From the NCBI GenBank assembly GCA_944332995.1, contig CALVKR010000002.1, positions 1 through 63,099 on the forward strand: a DNA stretch of 63,099 nucleotides, in the 5' to 3' direction. Within the stretch, counting starts at the first letter, position 1, and every line of letters begins with the position of its first letter. Made by a program: the position numbers and the translations under genes. Positions 62,017 to 63,099 of the stretch are shown piece after piece. A model generated the notes under the pieces. The model was not told where the DNA came from, did not search any database, and was given only the letters and a program-made list of their open reading frames with translations. The stretch is from an uncultured Clostridia bacterium (GTDB taxonomy: Bacteria > Bacillota > Clostridia > Christensenellales > CAG-917).

Positions 62017-62096
62017 ATATAGAATTGAAAATATAGAATTAAAAATATAGAATTAAAAATATAAAAAAATATAGAATTGTAAATATAGAATTAAAA
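62017..62096. repeat. 14-bp tandem array before the YnbB-like gene, about 6 copies
   Basis: Units ATATAGAATTAAAA start at 62017, 62031, 62045, 62059 (shortened to 10 bp), 62069 and 62083. The array ends about 45 bp before the next start codon. The remaining 61660-62016 is AT-rich with no gene seen. Confidence 0.85.
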
Positions 62097-62139
62097 AAGA
62101 TAAAAAAAATTAAAACAAACAAAAAACAAAGGCTAAATT

Positions 62140-63099
62140 ATGGATAAAGTATCAAGCACAAATATTTCAAAATTTATATCCCGGTGCGAGGAAAATTTAA
62201 AGGACATATTTGCCGAGCTCGACGAAACGGCGTTATTTAACCAGCGGAAAGTTTTAAACGCTTTTAAAAACAATTCCGTAGCACAGCGCCATTTTTCGGG
62301 AACCAACGGCTACGGCTACGACGATATCGGCAGAGATACGCTGTGCAAAATCTACGCCGAAGTTTTAGGCTCGGAAAAGGCGATTGTTTCTCCGCTTTTT
62401 GTCTCCGGCACTCATGCGCTCTCCACGATGCTTTTCGGTTCACTGAAAAAGGACGACAAATTCATTTCCGTGTCCGGCATGCCGTACGACACTCTGACAG
62501 ACGTTATACAGGGCGAAAATATCGGGTCTTTAAAAGACTTCGGAATTCAATTTGAAAGCATAGATTTAGTATCACACAACGGAATATACGATTTTGATTT
62601 TGAGAAAATAAAAGACAAGATTGAAAGCGAAAAAATCAACGCTATATTTATACAGAGGTCAAGAGGATACAGCGACAGAAACGCTCTGTCTTGCGCCGAC
62701 ATAAAAAAAGTAATAGATTTCGTTAAAAAAATCGACAATTCCATTATCGCAATCGTCGACAATTGCTACGGAGAATTTGTCGAAACAATCGAGCCGACCG
62801 ATGTCGGAGCCGACGTTATGGCAGGTTCACTCATAAAAAATATTGGCGGTGGCATAGCGCCTACGGGCGGATATATTGCCGGAAAATCGACAATCGTCGA
62901 TTCCTGCGCAGGACGCCTTACGGCGCCGTCAATCGGATTTGAAGTCGGGTCATATGCTTTCGGATACACGCAGTTTTACGAAGGACTTTTTCTCGCTCCG
63001 ACCGTCGTAAGGAACGCACTTAAAGCGTGCTGCCTTTTTTCGGAAGCGTATAAAAAATTGGGATACCAAACGTTGCCGAATTTATCAAACACTAAGCCT
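62140..63099 (+). CDS. ynbB: YnbB / methionine gamma-lyase family PLP protein, partial
   Basis: 320 codons are open from the ATG at 62140 to the window edge without a stop, so the C-terminus is missing. The N-terminus NQRKVLNAFKNNSVAQRHFSGTNGYGYDDIGRDTL is typical of the 'aluminium resistance' / methionine gamma-lyase-like family, as are FVSGTHALSTMLF, AIVDNCYGEFVE (Asp for PLP) and GSLIKNIGGGIAPTGGYIAG, where the Lys should hold PLP. These enzymes are fold-type I PLP proteins of uncertain substrate. In Bacillus ynbB lies a little downstream of miaA-hfq, which fits. AAAGG precedes the ATG at 8 nt. Confidence 0.9.
   Translation, partial: MDKVSSTNISKFISRCEENLKDIFAELDETALFNQRKVLNAFKNNSVAQRHFSGTNGYGYDDIGRDTLCKIYAEVLGSEKAIVSPLFVSGTHALSTMLFGSLKKDDKFISVSGMPYDTLTDVIQGENIGSLKDFGIQFESIDLVSHNGIYDFDFEKIKDKIESEKINAIFIQRSRGYSDRNALSCADIKKVIDFVKKIDNSIIAIVDNCYGEFVETIEPTDVGADVMAGSLIKNIGGGIAPTGGYIAGKSTIVDSCAGRLTAPSIGFEVGSYAFGYTQFYEGLFLAPTVVRNALKACCLFSEAYKKLGYQTLPNLSNTKP

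Overview
The window looks like a chromosomal segment of a low-GC Gram-positive anaerobe of the class Clostridia; I would not go below class. The evidence is gene order and gene content. The run yicC-gmk-rpoZ-coaBC-priA-def-fmt-rsmB-rlmN-rsgA-rpe, the pair asp23-fakA next to rpmB and recG, the run dxs-tlyA-nadK-argR-recN, and miaB-mutS-mutL-miaA-ynbB are classic Firmicutes neighbourhoods. No phage, IS element, CRISPR array, tRNA or rRNA was recognised. Most of the window is housekeeping core on the plus strand, separated by very AT-rich spacers, several of which carry short tandem repeats.

Layout. 1-640 (minus): AbrB-type regulator overlapping a truncated ABC transporter ATPase. 640-1340: gene-free stretch with strong hairpins and a GC-richer structured island. 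1343-2908 (minus): CNNM/CorC-type membrane protein behind a 50-codon upstream ORF. 3065-9894 (plus): an operon with its own promoter encoding a GlpA-like flavoprotein with a 2Fe-2S domain, an FAD/NAD oxidoreductase, a DUF1667 protein and an FGGY kinase, followed by an alkyl-DHAP-synthase-like flavoenzyme. 10239-12336: flavin-reductase-like protein and aldose 1-epimerase. 12499-16670: pcrA/uvrD helicase and ligA. 17041-28207: the yicC-to-rpe housekeeping run, lacking the PrkC/Stp1 kinase-phosphatase pair that often sits between rlmN and rsgA. 28651-29357 (minus): a SpoVM-like small protein and rpmB. 29499-33492: asp23, fakA, recG.

33627-35426 is the most striking locus. It has a perfect-consensus promoter and a roughly 590-nt structured non-coding RNA whose ends pair with each other, directly upstream of a four-helix membrane protein. 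This matches the OLE RNA / OapA system by position (upstream of dxs-tlyA), length, and an Asp pair spaced i,i+4 in the membrane protein. The OapA-like protein carries an unusual hydrophilic N-terminal extension of about 200 residues, and the dxs that follows is about 100 residues shorter than usual.

35527-42174: dxs, tlyA, a minus-strand membrane zinc-ribbon protein, nadK, argR, recN. 42563-42887: rnpB with promoter and terminator. 43384-50661: a 2425-residue cyclic beta-1,2-glucan synthase type protein. 51564-53765 (minus): class A penicillin-binding protein. 53836-63099: miaB, mutS, mutL, miaA and the start of a YnbB/methionine gamma-lyase-family protein cut by the window edge. Together the genes cover replication and repair (PcrA, LigA, PriA, RecG, RecN, MutS, MutL), translation and RNA modification (Def, Fmt, RsmB, RlmN, RsgA, MiaA, MiaB, TlyA, L28, RNase P), cofactor and isoprenoid supply, and envelope polymers.
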